A stretch of 64,000 nucleotides of DNA, from NCBI RefSeq assembly GCF_001467895.1, contig NZ_LNYO01000017.1, positions 106,918 to 170,917 on the forward strand. Reading direction: 5' to 3'. Positions 8,917 through 16,973 of this stretch are shown here, piece after piece (position 1 is the first letter of the stretch; every line of letters begins with the position of its first letter). The notes beneath the pieces are model-generated. The model had not been told where the DNA came from, did no database searches, and saw only the letters and a list, made by a program, of their open reading frames with translations. The translations under genes were made by a program, and so were the position numbers. The DNA is from Legionella nautarum (GTDB lineage Bacteria; Pseudomonadota; Gammaproteobacteria; Legionellales; Legionellaceae).

Positions 8917-9291
8917 AATTATTGAGTTCCGCTATAGTCTAGTTGTTAAAATATAATCTCGTGTAAAATGAGTAAAGTACTTAAAATATTGACTAACCCG
9001 TCGCGGCCTGTCCAATATTGTAAATCCGGCCTTGGCCTATGGCCGTCAGACTGAGGGATTTATCTGGTTTCGTTCCGGTTGAGTCCTTCGAGAGCCTCAG
9101 GATGCGCGGAGCCGTTAGGCCGTCTCGAAGTCTTGCTAGTCCTGATGTGGGACTTCGAGACTGCGCAAGCGCCTCCTCAGTCTGAACGGTTGATTGTTAG
9201 CCTAAAAAATCGAATTATAAGCTAAACAAGGCTTAGCTTGACGAACATGGGCCAAGACCCAACCTACCGCTAGCTGTGAGAACTTACTACG
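8917..9291. other. Intergenic region with degenerate dispersed repeats
   Basis: This 375-bp gap between two divergent genes contains no credible open frame. Its GC content is higher than its surroundings. It holds GGCC-rich palindromic pieces near 9000-9055 and a cluster of CTTCGAGA / TCTCGAAG units at 9085-9191 (listed separately). Confidence 0.6.
9085..9191. repeat. Dispersed repeat cluster (TTCGAGAC...CCTCAG type)
   Basis: Units beginning CTTCGAGA occur at 9085 and 9152, with the inverse TCTCGAAG at about 9123. The 40 bases at 9152-9191 match the reverse complement of 63845-63885 at most positions (shared TTCGAGAC, TCCTCAG, GAACGG). It is therefore a dispersed, partly palindromic intergenic family. 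Confidence 0.7.
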
Positions 9292-10218
9292 ATGACCCAA
9301 TTTCTATGGAATTTATCCAGCCGTATTCATAAACTCAATAATTTTCCTAGTAATGAGGTTGTTTGCTATGTCAAACGAGATGATGAATTAGGCTGTGGCA
9401 TTAGTGGTTCGAAACTGCGTAAGTATGCGGGTTTAATGCCTGATTTAATGAAAAAAGGGATTAAACAGCTCATTATTATTGCCGGTCCTCAATCCAATAA
9501 TTTGCTTGCCGCCCTGCAAATGGCCAGAGAATTTAAGTTACAACCCACTGCATTTTTGCTCAAACCGCGAAATTCAGCGATCCAAGGCAATTTTAAATTG
9601 AGCAGTCTTTTTTTGACTGAACAAGAAATCGTTTGGGTCGAGCGCCAAGATTGGCCAAACGTTGAGGAACTGGCCCAGCAGTATTTGAATGAGCTTAAAG
9701 AGCCAGGATTTGTCCTCAGTGAGGGCGCCAGTGTAGCAGAAGCAATGGTTGGGGCAAGTAGTATTGCGGTGGATATCTTAACTAATGAAAAAACATTCGG
9801 ACTGAGGTTTCAGCATATTTTTGTCGATGCCGGTACCGGTTTTTCTGCTGCAGCTTTGATAAAAGGTTTAAAGGAATTCAATCATCCAGCATTTATCCAT
9901 GTGCTTTTATTGGCCGATGACGAAAAAACATTTCGCTACAAACTAAAGAATTGGATTGGGCAAATCCCCGCACAGGTTCGTTGTTTTTATCCAGATACTG
10001 CAAAAGCCTTTGGGTCTGTGAATCAAACGATTAAAAATGAAATTAGGCGTCTAGCGCGAGAAGAAGGGATTTTGGCTGATCCTATCTACGCTGCCAAATT
10101 ATTTTATTCAGCAAGAAAACAGATAGAAACAGGGCACGTTAAGGGCAAGGTATTAATTATTCATTCTGGTGGTACTTTAACGATGGCTGGATTTGAGTTA
10201 TCAACCAGAATTGCTTAA
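9292..10218 (+). CDS. ACC deaminase / D-cysteine desulfhydrase family PLP enzyme
   Basis: This 308-residue fold-type II PLP protein has GSKLRKY, whose Lys (K41) matches the PLP lysine of 1-aminocyclopropane-1-carboxylate deaminase and D-cysteine desulfhydrase. It also has AGPQSNN (S68-N69), the family's QSNH region with His replaced by Asn, and a C-terminal HSGGT near the PLP ring nitrogen. The likely role is deamination or desulfhydration of a small D-amino acid or cyclopropane amino acid; the substrate cannot be fixed from sequence. No strong ribosome-binding site precedes the ATG. The gene stands alone. Confidence 0.8.
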   Translation: MTQFLWNLSSRIHKLNNFPSNEVVCYVKRDDELGCGISGSKLRKYAGLMPDLMKKGIKQLIIIAGPQSNNLLAALQMAREFKLQPTAFLLKPRNSAIQGNFKLSSLFLTEQEIVWVERQDWPNVEELAQQYLNELKEPGFVLSEGASVAEAMVGASSIAVDILTNEKTFGLRFQHIFVDAGTGFSAAALIKGLKEFNHPAFIHVLLLADDEKTFRYKLKNWIGQIPAQVRCFYPDTAKAFGSVNQTIKNEIRRLAREEGILADPIYAAKLFYSARKQIETGHVKGKVLIIHSGGTLTMAGFELSTRIA

Positions 10219-10348
10219 AAACTGGTAAGAAAAATAGATTGTACTAACCCTATGCGAGATAGTGTTGTTGTCTGGTAAAATTTCACCGAAAGGTAGGTTA
10301 GGGATCGGCCTAACGATGTAATCATACAATGCGAGAATATCAGCGGTA

Positions 10349-11179
10349 CTATTTGGGTTCAAAAACAAATATCTCATCATCATCTTCAGGATTCGCAGTT
10401 AGATCATCATCATTTTGATCGTCATTAGTTTCTGCAAATTCATTCTCTTCACTTTCATTTTGGGGTAATAGAATATTAATAGCGGCTTTTAAATCATTGA
10501 CAGTTTTTCCCAGGGAGGTTTTGCTTTCCTGTAATAAACTCAAGCCATCCGCAAGCTTTTTTTCTGACACAATTTGACATTCATAATTGTACACATCCCC
10601 TGCCAACCTTTCTTTTTTTTCCTCTAGCGTTCGAATTTCTTTTTCTAATACACGCAATTTTTCATCAAACTTATTACAGCTCTCTTTGGCGTCATCAATG
10701 AACGATTGCGGTATAAAAAAGAGAATAATACTTTTAAAAAATCCGGGATTATTATCTGCCAAATAAGAAGGCCAAAACGTTGGTTGCTCATTTTGGGAAA
10801 TATAGTTACATCGAGTTCTTATATCAGTAATGGCTCTGTCATTTGTTTCTTTTTCTTTTATTACATTTGCTCTTTTTTTCTCTAACTCTGCCTCTTGCAA
10901 TACTACTAAGTCTTTTTTCATTTTTGTTACTTTAGTAGAAATTTGGGAAAGTGATTCCTCTAATTGGTTACCAAGAGCTAATAGCTCCTCCTCTTCAAGA
11001 ATTTTTAAATAGTCTTCTGCCTTTGCTCCTGACAATAAGCTAGATAACTGATCTAATGCTGTCTTACAATATTTCTTAATGTCCAAATCGTCAACAGTTA
11101 AACACCATTTAGCAACCTTTACTATTTTAGCACCAGCACTTTTTGTATCTTCATCTACCATTTTATCTTCAATAGGCAT
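10349..11179 (-). CDS. Unknown coiled-coil protein with acidic tail, possible effector
   Basis: A 276-residue protein that matches no family I recognise. Two long helical, heptad-like stretches (about 60-125 and 165-230) flank a short hydrophobic segment (GFFKSIILFFIPQ). The C-terminal 40 residues are strongly acidic (EENEFAETNDDQNDDD and DDDEIFVFEPK). The ATG at 11179 is preceded by AAGGA. It is divergent from another unknown gene across a 252-bp AT-rich gap. Coiled coil plus a hydrophobic hairpin and acidic tail is common among Legionella secreted proteins that target host membranes; this is inference only. Confidence 0.65.
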   Translation of the reverse strand: MPIEDKMVDEDTKSAGAKIVKVAKWCLTVDDLDIKKYCKTALDQLSSLLSGAKAEDYLKILEEEELLALGNQLEESLSQISTKVTKMKKDLVVLQEAELEKKRANVIKEKETNDRAITDIRTRCNYISQNEQPTFWPSYLADNNPGFFKSIILFFIPQSFIDDAKESCNKFDEKLRVLEKEIRTLEEKKERLAGDVYNYECQIVSEKKLADGLSLLQESKTSLGKTVNDLKAAINILLPQNESEENEFAETNDDQNDDDLTANPEDDDEIFVFEPK

Positions 11180-11431
11180 TTTGCAATCCTTGGATATAGG
11201 AAAACTTAATCTTTTGCTTAATTTTAGGGCATTGGCATTAAGAAATTATTATGTTGAGCTAAGTAGCTCTGCTTTAATGCAAATAGAGAATCCCTAGCAG
11301 CGGGAACTTCCCGTTAATTTGTAACAAAATAGTTAAATTTACTTATAGTCAACAAAGGTTTCTTGTTTTTAATATTTTCATAATATTTTGTATTTATTCT
11401 AATCACAATTAACAAATTGTGAGATCAAGCG

Positions 11432-12313
11432 ATGCAAACAAAATTTGAACAAGAGCCGAGTCTAAGATCTGCTCATTCAACTGAATATCTAAAACTAATA
11501 GCGCAGTTAATTACTTCTGTTTTTTTATTTTATGACCAAACGGCCACGTCTAAAATCAGCCCTATTGTTCAAGGAAGCATGGGACTTTTGCTACATGGGG
11601 TTGATTTTCCAAAGAGCGAAAATCCTGCCGATATCGATATTGTTGTTGCTCAGCAAGAGATGGCACAGAGGATGATGTTCGTTCTAGCCGATAAACTAAA
11701 AACTGAAGGGTCGATTTATCAGATACAAGCCTGTGAGTCAATCGGGCCAAAGGTTGTTTATGATTTCGATATTATTGATACTAGCGGCAAGCATCCTGAT
11801 CTTAAAATCCAACTCCTCAATAAAGAAGACTTTGGTTTAAGTCATGTTAGCGCTGTAGAGAAAGAAGGGATTCCCGTTTTACCTGCAAGAGAAGCCTTCA
11901 TAAGTTTAGAAGCTCGAATAGAGCAAGCTGGCTCAAGAAAGAAAGATAAATATGCTTATTTTACGCTGCTTGATATCTACGGTGAGGAGTACATTAAAGA
12001 TAGTTATTTTATAACAACAGGAAAAAGCAGAGAGCTTAAAGACTATTTAGAACTTTCTATGGTAGAGCGACACCGTTTAAGAGATACTGAGGAAGCGCCA
12101 ACAAGAAGAAGAGCAGGCCGCAGGCACCCTCCTATCCAGAATGATCTGGTTACTGTTCCTACTATTAGGACACAACAAACCACTAGTTATTCTCATCCTA
12201 ATCCAATGAAGGTGAGTCAGCAGAGTATGTTTAAATCAACATCACCTCATAAACAAGAAGACGGTACCAAAGAACAGTCACAACTATCTGTTTCAAGCCC
12301 TAAGGCGAGTTAA
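11432..12313 (+). CDS. Nucleotidyltransferase-fold protein with low-complexity tail
   Basis: This 293-residue protein shows the pol-beta-type nucleotidyltransferase signature. GSMGLLLHG is followed 10 or so residues later by ADIDIVV (the DxD metal pair), and a later YDFDIID could supply the third carboxylate. The catalytic half covers about residues 1-215. The last 75 residues are Ser/Thr/Pro/Gln-rich and basic (TRRRAGRRHPP), without predicted fold. Family members transfer nucleotides to RNA, antibiotics or proteins. The tail is unlike free-standing housekeeping transferases and could be a secretion signal. No antitoxin-like partner gene is adjacent, which argues against a MNT/HEPN or AbiE pair. 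Confidence 0.65.
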   Translation: MQTKFEQEPSLRSAHSTEYLKLIAQLITSVFLFYDQTATSKISPIVQGSMGLLLHGVDFPKSENPADIDIVVAQQEMAQRMMFVLADKLKTEGSIYQIQACESIGPKVVYDFDIIDTSGKHPDLKIQLLNKEDFGLSHVSAVEKEGIPVLPAREAFISLEARIEQAGSRKKDKYAYFTLLDIYGEEYIKDSYFITTGKSRELKDYLELSMVERHRLRDTEEAPTRRRAGRRHPPIQNDLVTVPTIRTQQTTSYSHPNPMKVSQQSMFKSTSPHKQEDGTKEQSQLSVSSPKAS

Positions 12314-12473
12314 ATACTATTTCCAAACCAAACAGACTTTGATTGCTTGATTTTAAACAGACCCGTTTCTGCATTTAACCCGCTAAACTTGGTACTGCCG
12401 TTTAACGATATGATGATAACCTAATTTAGTCGGGAGTTGCGCAACATGCGAACTTTGATGAAAAATCTGGATC

Positions 12474-13931
12474 TCATCCTTCCTTCAAGTTTTTCCAAAT
12501 ATGTAGCACAGCATAACTACGCCAAGGACGCCAAAGTTGGGACATTTCCTCAGCCTGTTTGATTGAAACACCACCTAGATTATTGCGTACAGCGATATCT
12601 TCTTTGGGGAAAGCATCAGGCCAATGTAGCGCACGCATAGCGATATAATGGGCCGTCCATTGGCCAATCCCTGGAAGTTCTGTCAATTTTTTTATTGCTG
12701 TTTCAGGGCTCATTCCAATATCAAGGCGAATCGTTTCTGCTACGAATGCCTGTGCTAATGCAATCATCGATTTCGCACGGGCACTCACTATGCCTAATCC
12801 AGCGATATCATTGATAGTTGCCCTAGCGATGCGCTCGGGTTGAGGCGAGAGCAGCCTTAGCTCTGGAAATGGCGTAGTAAACTCCTCGCCAAATGCCGCA
12901 GCAAAACGGCAGGCTATGGTTGTCGCCGCTTTAACCGTGATCTGCTGGCCTAAAATAGCTCGAATTGCCATTTCAAACCCATCAAAAGCACCTGGAACAC
13001 GCAAACCAGGATTTTTGCTTAGGCTGTTTTTTAAACGTTCATCCTTCATCAATTGAGCAATAATAAGATCTGCCCTAGTGTTTAAATCAAACATATTACG
13101 CAAGCGCCCTAGTAAGGCGGGCAATACCGGCGTTAAGGAATAAGATAACTCCACCATCAGCGCATTTTTTTGTGGCGCATTCATCACTTTGATCCAACCA
13201 CTATGGTTACCCAAACGGATGGTACGCAAATAATGTTCATCGATGATCTGCTCAACCCCCTTAATCAGCCTCGCACTGAGAAATTCGAGCAAACTAGGCC
13301 AGTCATAAGGCGGACGATAGCTGAGTTGAAGTGTTATCGTATCCATACGATCAAGGTCCTTTTTATGGTTAGCCACTTCTTTACGCAGACGGGTGGGAGG
13401 CATTTTATAATGCAGATTGAAAGCATCGTTGAAACGCCTCAGGCTAGAAAAGCCACTAGCAAAAGCAACTTTAATAATGGGTAAACTGGTTTCAGTGAGC
13501 AACTGTTTGGCTAGCAATAAACGCCGCGTCTGAATGAGTTCGATGGGCGAAACGCCAAATTCTTTCTGCACAATGCGGCGCAATTGCCGAGAACTAATTG
13601 CGAATTGCTGGGCAATATCTTCAAGGTTTGCGCCATCGCTAATCAGCTTTTCTTCCATTTGTCGGGCTATCAAATACGCCATACGTTTTGTATTATCGAC
13701 AGGCGCATTACCAGGCGCCAACTCTGGACGGCAGCGCAAACAAGGACGGAAAGATGCTTTTTCTGCAGCTTCACGGCTTTCAAAAAAAAGACAATTTTCG
13801 AGTTTTGGTGTTTTAGCAGGACAGATTGGTCGACAATAGATACCCGTCGAAGTGACCCCCACAAAAAATACACCATCAAAGCGAGGGTCGTGTGACTTCA
13901 GTGCGTTGTAGGCCACATTCCCATCAATCAT
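12474..13931 (-). CDS. alkA: Ada-type regulator fused to AlkA 3-methyladenine glycosylase
   Basis: This 485-residue protein has three parts. Residues 1-75 are the Ada N-terminal zinc domain with C33, C37, C64 and C67; in Ada one of these Cys accepts methyl from DNA phosphotriesters. About 85-185 is an AraC-type helix-turn-helix. About 195-480 is an AlkA glycosylase with a helix-hairpin-helix (LPGIGQWTAHY) and catalytic Asp D445 in FPKEDIAV. It couples sensing of alkylation, promoter activation and excision of alkylated bases. The methyltransferase half of E. coli Ada is absent but is supplied by the divergent gene ogt. The shared upstream region carries a symmetric inverted repeat. Confidence 0.93.
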   Translation of the reverse strand: MIDGNVAYNALKSHDPRFDGVFFVGVTSTGIYCRPICPAKTPKLENCLFFESREAAEKASFRPCLRCRPELAPGNAPVDNTKRMAYLIARQMEEKLISDGANLEDIAQQFAISSRQLRRIVQKEFGVSPIELIQTRRLLLAKQLLTETSLPIIKVAFASGFSSLRRFNDAFNLHYKMPPTRLRKEVANHKKDLDRMDTITLQLSYRPPYDWPSLLEFLSARLIKGVEQIIDEHYLRTIRLGNHSGWIKVMNAPQKNALMVELSYSLTPVLPALLGRLRNMFDLNTRADLIIAQLMKDERLKNSLSKNPGLRVPGAFDGFEMAIRAILGQQITVKAATTIACRFAAAFGEEFTTPFPELRLLSPQPERIARATINDIAGLGIVSARAKSMIALAQAFVAETIRLDIGMSPETAIKKLTELPGIGQWTAHYIAMRALHWPDAFPKEDIAVRNNLGGVSIKQAEEMSQLWRPWRSYAVLHIWKNLKEG

Positions 13932-13966
13932 AAGAGAAACCCTTGATCATTCATTGATTTGTTTCA

Positions 13967-13972
13967 AGTATA
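13967..13972 (-). promoter_or_regulatory. Candidate -10 of the ada-alkA promoter
   Basis: TATACT on the minus strand, about 36 bp before the ATG at 13931. A 17-bp spacer places its -35 over the edge of the left arm of the 13991-14047 inverted repeat, with no good TTGACA, as expected of an activator-dependent promoter. Confidence 0.45.
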
Positions 13973-13990
13973 GATAAGTTAACCCCGATT

Positions 13991-14047
13991 TTCTCGCCAT
14001 TTTCGGACATTAATATTTTTTATATTGATGTCCGAAAATGGCGAGAA
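13991..14047. promoter_or_regulatory. Perfect 20-bp inverted repeat between ada-alkA and ogt, candidate Ada operator
   Basis: The left arm (13991-14010) and right arm (14028-14047) are exact reverse complements, separated by 17 AT-rich bases. Each arm contains the core CGCCATTTTCGG. The outer edge of each arm falls at the -35 position of a divergent promoter whose -10 (TATACT for ada-alkA, TATAGT for ogt) lies 17-18 bp away. The geometry suits one activator dimer or two monomers switching on both genes. It could also form a hairpin or cruciform. Confidence 0.65.
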
Positions 14048-14064
14048 TTATCCTCCAATCTAAT

Positions 14065-14070
14065 TATAGT
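14065..14070 (+). promoter_or_regulatory. Candidate -10 of the ogt promoter
   Basis: TATAGT lies 26 bp before the ogt ATG. The region 17 bp upstream is the end of the right arm of the inverted repeat (CGAGAA) and not a consensus -35, which suggests activation rather than constitutive expression. Confidence 0.45.
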
Positions 14071-14096
14071 TAGAGAAAAGAGCTGGGAGAAAGAAA

Positions 14097-14600
14097 ATGA
14101 ATTATGTTTATAAAATGATGAAATCACCAGTGGGTGAGCTCAAATTAATAGCGAGCGAAAAAGGCTTAGCAGCAATCCTTTGGGAAAGAGATAATCCAAA
14201 ACGAGTTCAGGTGGGTTCACCGCAAGAATCTAACCACGATCCCATTCTTGTTGAAACAGAAAATCAATTAAAGTCTTATTTTGCCGGAAAACTTGAACAA
14301 TTTTCCCTGCAGCTTGATTTTGTCGGCACCGAATTTCAAAAAAAGGTTTGGCATGCTCTGATAACGATTCCTTTTGGCGAAACACGCAGTTATGGGCAAA
14401 TAGCTCAGCAAATAGGCAATCCTAAAGCGGTACGTGCTGTTGGCGCAGCGAATGGCAAAAATCCTATCTCCATCGTTGCACCCTGTCATCGAGTAATTGG
14501 CTCTAATGGCAAATTAACCGGATTTGCCGGTGGTTTAGAGACAAAAGCTTATCTATTGCAGCTAGAATCTCAAGACCGGCATAACAGGACGATAAGATAG
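14097..14600 (+). CDS. ogt: Methylated-DNA-protein-cysteine methyltransferase
   Basis: This 167-residue suicide enzyme transfers alkyl groups from O6-guanine to its own cysteine. The active site is APCHRVIG with C130. Upstream are the helix-turn-helix region (GETRSYGQIAQQIGNPKAVRAVGAANGKNP) carrying the Arg finger and the Asn hinge, and an N-terminal Ogt/Ada-C-like domain. GGGAG precedes the start. It is divergent from the Ada/AlkA gene and probably under the same control. It is followed by rdgB at 60 bp, making a repair/sanitation group. Confidence 0.93.
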   Translation: MNYVYKMMKSPVGELKLIASEKGLAAILWERDNPKRVQVGSPQESNHDPILVETENQLKSYFAGKLEQFSLQLDFVGTEFQKKVWHALITIPFGETRSYGQIAQQIGNPKAVRAVGAANGKNPISIVAPCHRVIGSNGKLTGFAGGLETKAYLLQLESQDRHNRTIR

Positions 14601-14660
14601 ATAGCAAGAATCCTTTTAATTTGATATAAGCCTAGGTATTGATTTTTAGGGACAGCAACG

Positions 14661-15245
14661 ATGAAAGAAATTATTTTAGCAACTTCAAATAGGGGTAAGA
14701 TTGCTGAATTAGAAGCAATTCTCTCTTCTTGGCGTTGCATTCCGCAACGCAGTTTGGGCATCTCTGATGCTGAAGAAACTGGTTTGAGTTTTATTGAAAA
14801 TGCCATTATTAAAGCGCGTCATGCCAGTCAACATGCTAATAAACCTGCCTTGGCCGACGATTCGGGGTTGGTTGTGCACGCCCTTAACGGCGCGCCGGGC
14901 ATTTATTCAGCACGGTTTGCAGGGACAAACGCGAGTGATGAAGCTAATATCAATTTACTTTTAGATAAGCTTGCCCATACCCCAGATTCACAACGTCAAG
15001 CTTTTTACTACTGTGCCATTGCTTTTGTGCAACATGCTGAGGATCCCACCCCGATAATTGCCACAGGAAAATTTTCCGGCACCATTAGCAAAACGCGAAG
15101 GGGTGAAGAAGGATTTGGCTATGACCCTATTTTTTATCTCGCTAACCACCACTGCACAGTCGCGCAATTGCCTGCTAAGCTTAAAAATACAATTAGCCAC
15201 CGTGCACAAGCTTTAAATCAGCTACGCAAACAACTAGACATTTAA
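14661..15245 (+). CDS. rdgB: dITP/XTP pyrophosphatase (RdgB/HAM1)
   Basis: A 194-residue HAM1-family enzyme that hydrolyses dITP, ITP and XTP to monophosphates and keeps deaminated purines out of DNA and RNA. Motifs seen: [11 protein letters not shown] at the N-terminus (nucleotide binding), [10 protein letters not shown] (metal-binding acidic pair), [11 protein letters not shown], and [11 protein letters not shown]. Length matches the family. The stop codon overlaps the start of the next gene (TAATG), so translation of the two is probably coupled. Confidence 0.95.
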   Translation: MKEIILATSNRGKIAELEAILSSWRCIPQRSLGISDAEETGLSFIENAIIKARHASQHANKPALADDSGLVVHALNGAPGIYSARFAGTNASDEANINLLLDKLAHTPDSQRQAFYYCAIAFVQHAEDPTPIIATGKFSGTISKTRRGEEGFGYDPIFYLANHHCTVAQLPAKLKNTISHRAQALNQLRKQLDI

Positions 15246-16945
15246 TGATGGCAGAAGAGGACTTATTTAAACAGGCTTTTGAATTGCATCGTCAAGGTCA
15301 ATTTTCCGAAGCAATTAAACGCTATGAACAACTATTAACTACGAATCCCAATCATAGTAAAACCTTGCATTTTCTTGGTCTTGCCCATGCCCAGCAAGGA
15401 GAAATGGCGCAAGCGATCGGCTTAATGGAGCAAGCATTGAGCTTAGATCCCAAGGATGCTAGCCTGCATAACAATTTGGCCAATGCTTATAAAAATTCTC
15501 AACAGTTTGAAAAAGCCATTCAACACTATCAAACCGCCATTCAACTTGTACCGAATTATGCACAGGCCCATCATAATCTAGCAGCCGTATACGCTGCTCA
15601 CAATCATTACAAACAAGCCCTGCATCATTATCGTGAAGCAGTACATGCTGAGCCCGCTTTTGTGGCTGCTCATTTTAATTTAGGGCTTTTATTATTGAAA
15701 AATAATCAATTAGCGGCGGCGAAACTGCAATTCAACAATGTGCTAACGCTTAATCCTGGAAATTTGGATGCCGAATTTTATCTCGGCTTACTTGATTTAG
15801 AGGCAAACGAATTAGACGAAGCGAAAACACATTTTCAAAATGTGGTAGCACAAGATAATAACCAAGTTGAAGCATTAACCAATCTGGGTGTTATTGCCCT
15901 CAAACAAGAAGAAGCTCAACTCGCAATCGATTATTTTACTAAAGCCTTGGCCCTTAATAATGAGCACATCGAGGCAAGAAATAATCTTGCAGCGACCTTT
16001 ATGCATCATGATCGCTTTGAAAATGCGCTTATGCATTATGATGTTTTACTGCAGAAAGAACCGAACAATATTGAATATCTCTACAATTCCGGTGTTGCCC
16101 AAATGGCTTTAGGTCATTTAAGTGAAGCAATGCTTCATTTTGAACAGCTCTTAAATCAAAATGAACATCATTTTGCAGCGCTTAATAATTTAGCAGCGAT
16201 TTATATCCGTCTTGAAGATAAAGAAAAAGCCCGACATCTGCTGACTCGTGCGGTTGCCGCTAATCCCAAAGATGCGGCCAGCCGTCACATGCTCGATGCA
16301 CTGACTGGTAACTCAGTTAAAACCCAAACCAGTCCTGATTATGCCATGAATTTGTTCAATAATTATGCGCTTTATTATGATCAGCACATGCAAAACCTTT
16401 TGCACTACAGTTTGCCGCAACATATTGCTCAATTAATTCATCAGCTCAATCTTTTCCAAATTGAACAGGCCATCGATTTGGGTTGTGGCACAGGTTTAAC
16501 CGGGGTAGTACTGCGAGAAATTTGTCAGCATTTAACTGGTGTTGATATTGCTACAAAAATGCTAGCTCAGGCTAAGAACAAAGACATTTACGACCAATTA
16601 GTTGAAGCTGATCTTCTTAGTTTTTTAAAAAAGGATAAGCAGCATTATGAACTCATGGTTGCTGCCGATGTGTTACCTTATATCGGCGATTTAGAGCCTT
16701 TATTTGCAACAATAGCAGAACGATTAAAGGCAAAGGGATCTTTCATTTTTACGACCGAAATTAGCACTAAAGACCCTTGGCACTTGCAAGCAACCGCTCG
16801 CTTCAGTCATCATCCCGATTATGTTAATCGGCTATGTAAGAGCCATGGTTTGCAACTTATTCATCAAGAAAAAGTGACTGCGCGGACCCAAGATCAACAA
16901 GCGCTTTCCGTCATGCTTTTCGCGGCTCAACCGGCCCGTACCTAG
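15245..16945 (+). CDS. TPR protein with C-terminal SAM-dependent methyltransferase domain
   Basis: A 566-residue protein. Residues 1 to about 355 are ten or so tetratricopeptide repeats (recurring A...Y..A....P patterns, for example NNLANAYKNSQQFEKAI). About 365-566 form a class I methyltransferase with motif I IDLGCGTGLTG (around 410) and an acidic strand-end. TPRs bind partner proteins, so this is probably a protein or small-molecule methylase with a docking scaffold. It resembles the TPR plus methyltransferase proteins found in proteobacteria whose substrates are mostly unknown. No signal peptide is seen. It is translationally coupled to rdgB. Confidence 0.85.
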   Translation: MMAEEDLFKQAFELHRQGQFSEAIKRYEQLLTTNPNHSKTLHFLGLAHAQQGEMAQAIGLMEQALSLDPKDASLHNNLANAYKNSQQFEKAIQHYQTAIQLVPNYAQAHHNLAAVYAAHNHYKQALHHYREAVHAEPAFVAAHFNLGLLLLKNNQLAAAKLQFNNVLTLNPGNLDAEFYLGLLDLEANELDEAKTHFQNVVAQDNNQVEALTNLGVIALKQEEAQLAIDYFTKALALNNEHIEARNNLAATFMHHDRFENALMHYDVLLQKEPNNIEYLYNSGVAQMALGHLSEAMLHFEQLLNQNEHHFAALNNLAAIYIRLEDKEKARHLLTRAVAANPKDAASRHMLDALTGNSVKTQTSPDYAMNLFNNYALYYDQHMQNLLHYSLPQHIAQLIHQLNLFQIEQAIDLGCGTGLTGVVLREICQHLTGVDIATKMLAQAKNKDIYDQLVEADLLSFLKKDKQHYELMVAADVLPYIGDLEPLFATIAERLKAKGSFIFTTEISTKDPWHLQATARFSHHPDYVNRLCKSHGLQLIHQEKVTARTQDQQALSVMLFAAQPART

Positions 16946-16973
16946 CCAAACTAGCCGCCGCAATCTGTTTTTA

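Noticed and set aside
10201..10383. Minus-strand 60-codon frame beginning MMMRYLFLNPNSTADI, resembling an Asp/Glu or hydantoin racemase N-terminus
   Set aside because: It overlaps the end of the coiled-coil gene, has no ribosome-binding site, and the resemblance covers only about 12 residues; probably chance.
13534..13895. Long plus-strand frames opposite the Ada/AlkA gene
   Set aside because: They are antisense shadows of a well-supported gene with all catalytic motifs on the minus strand.
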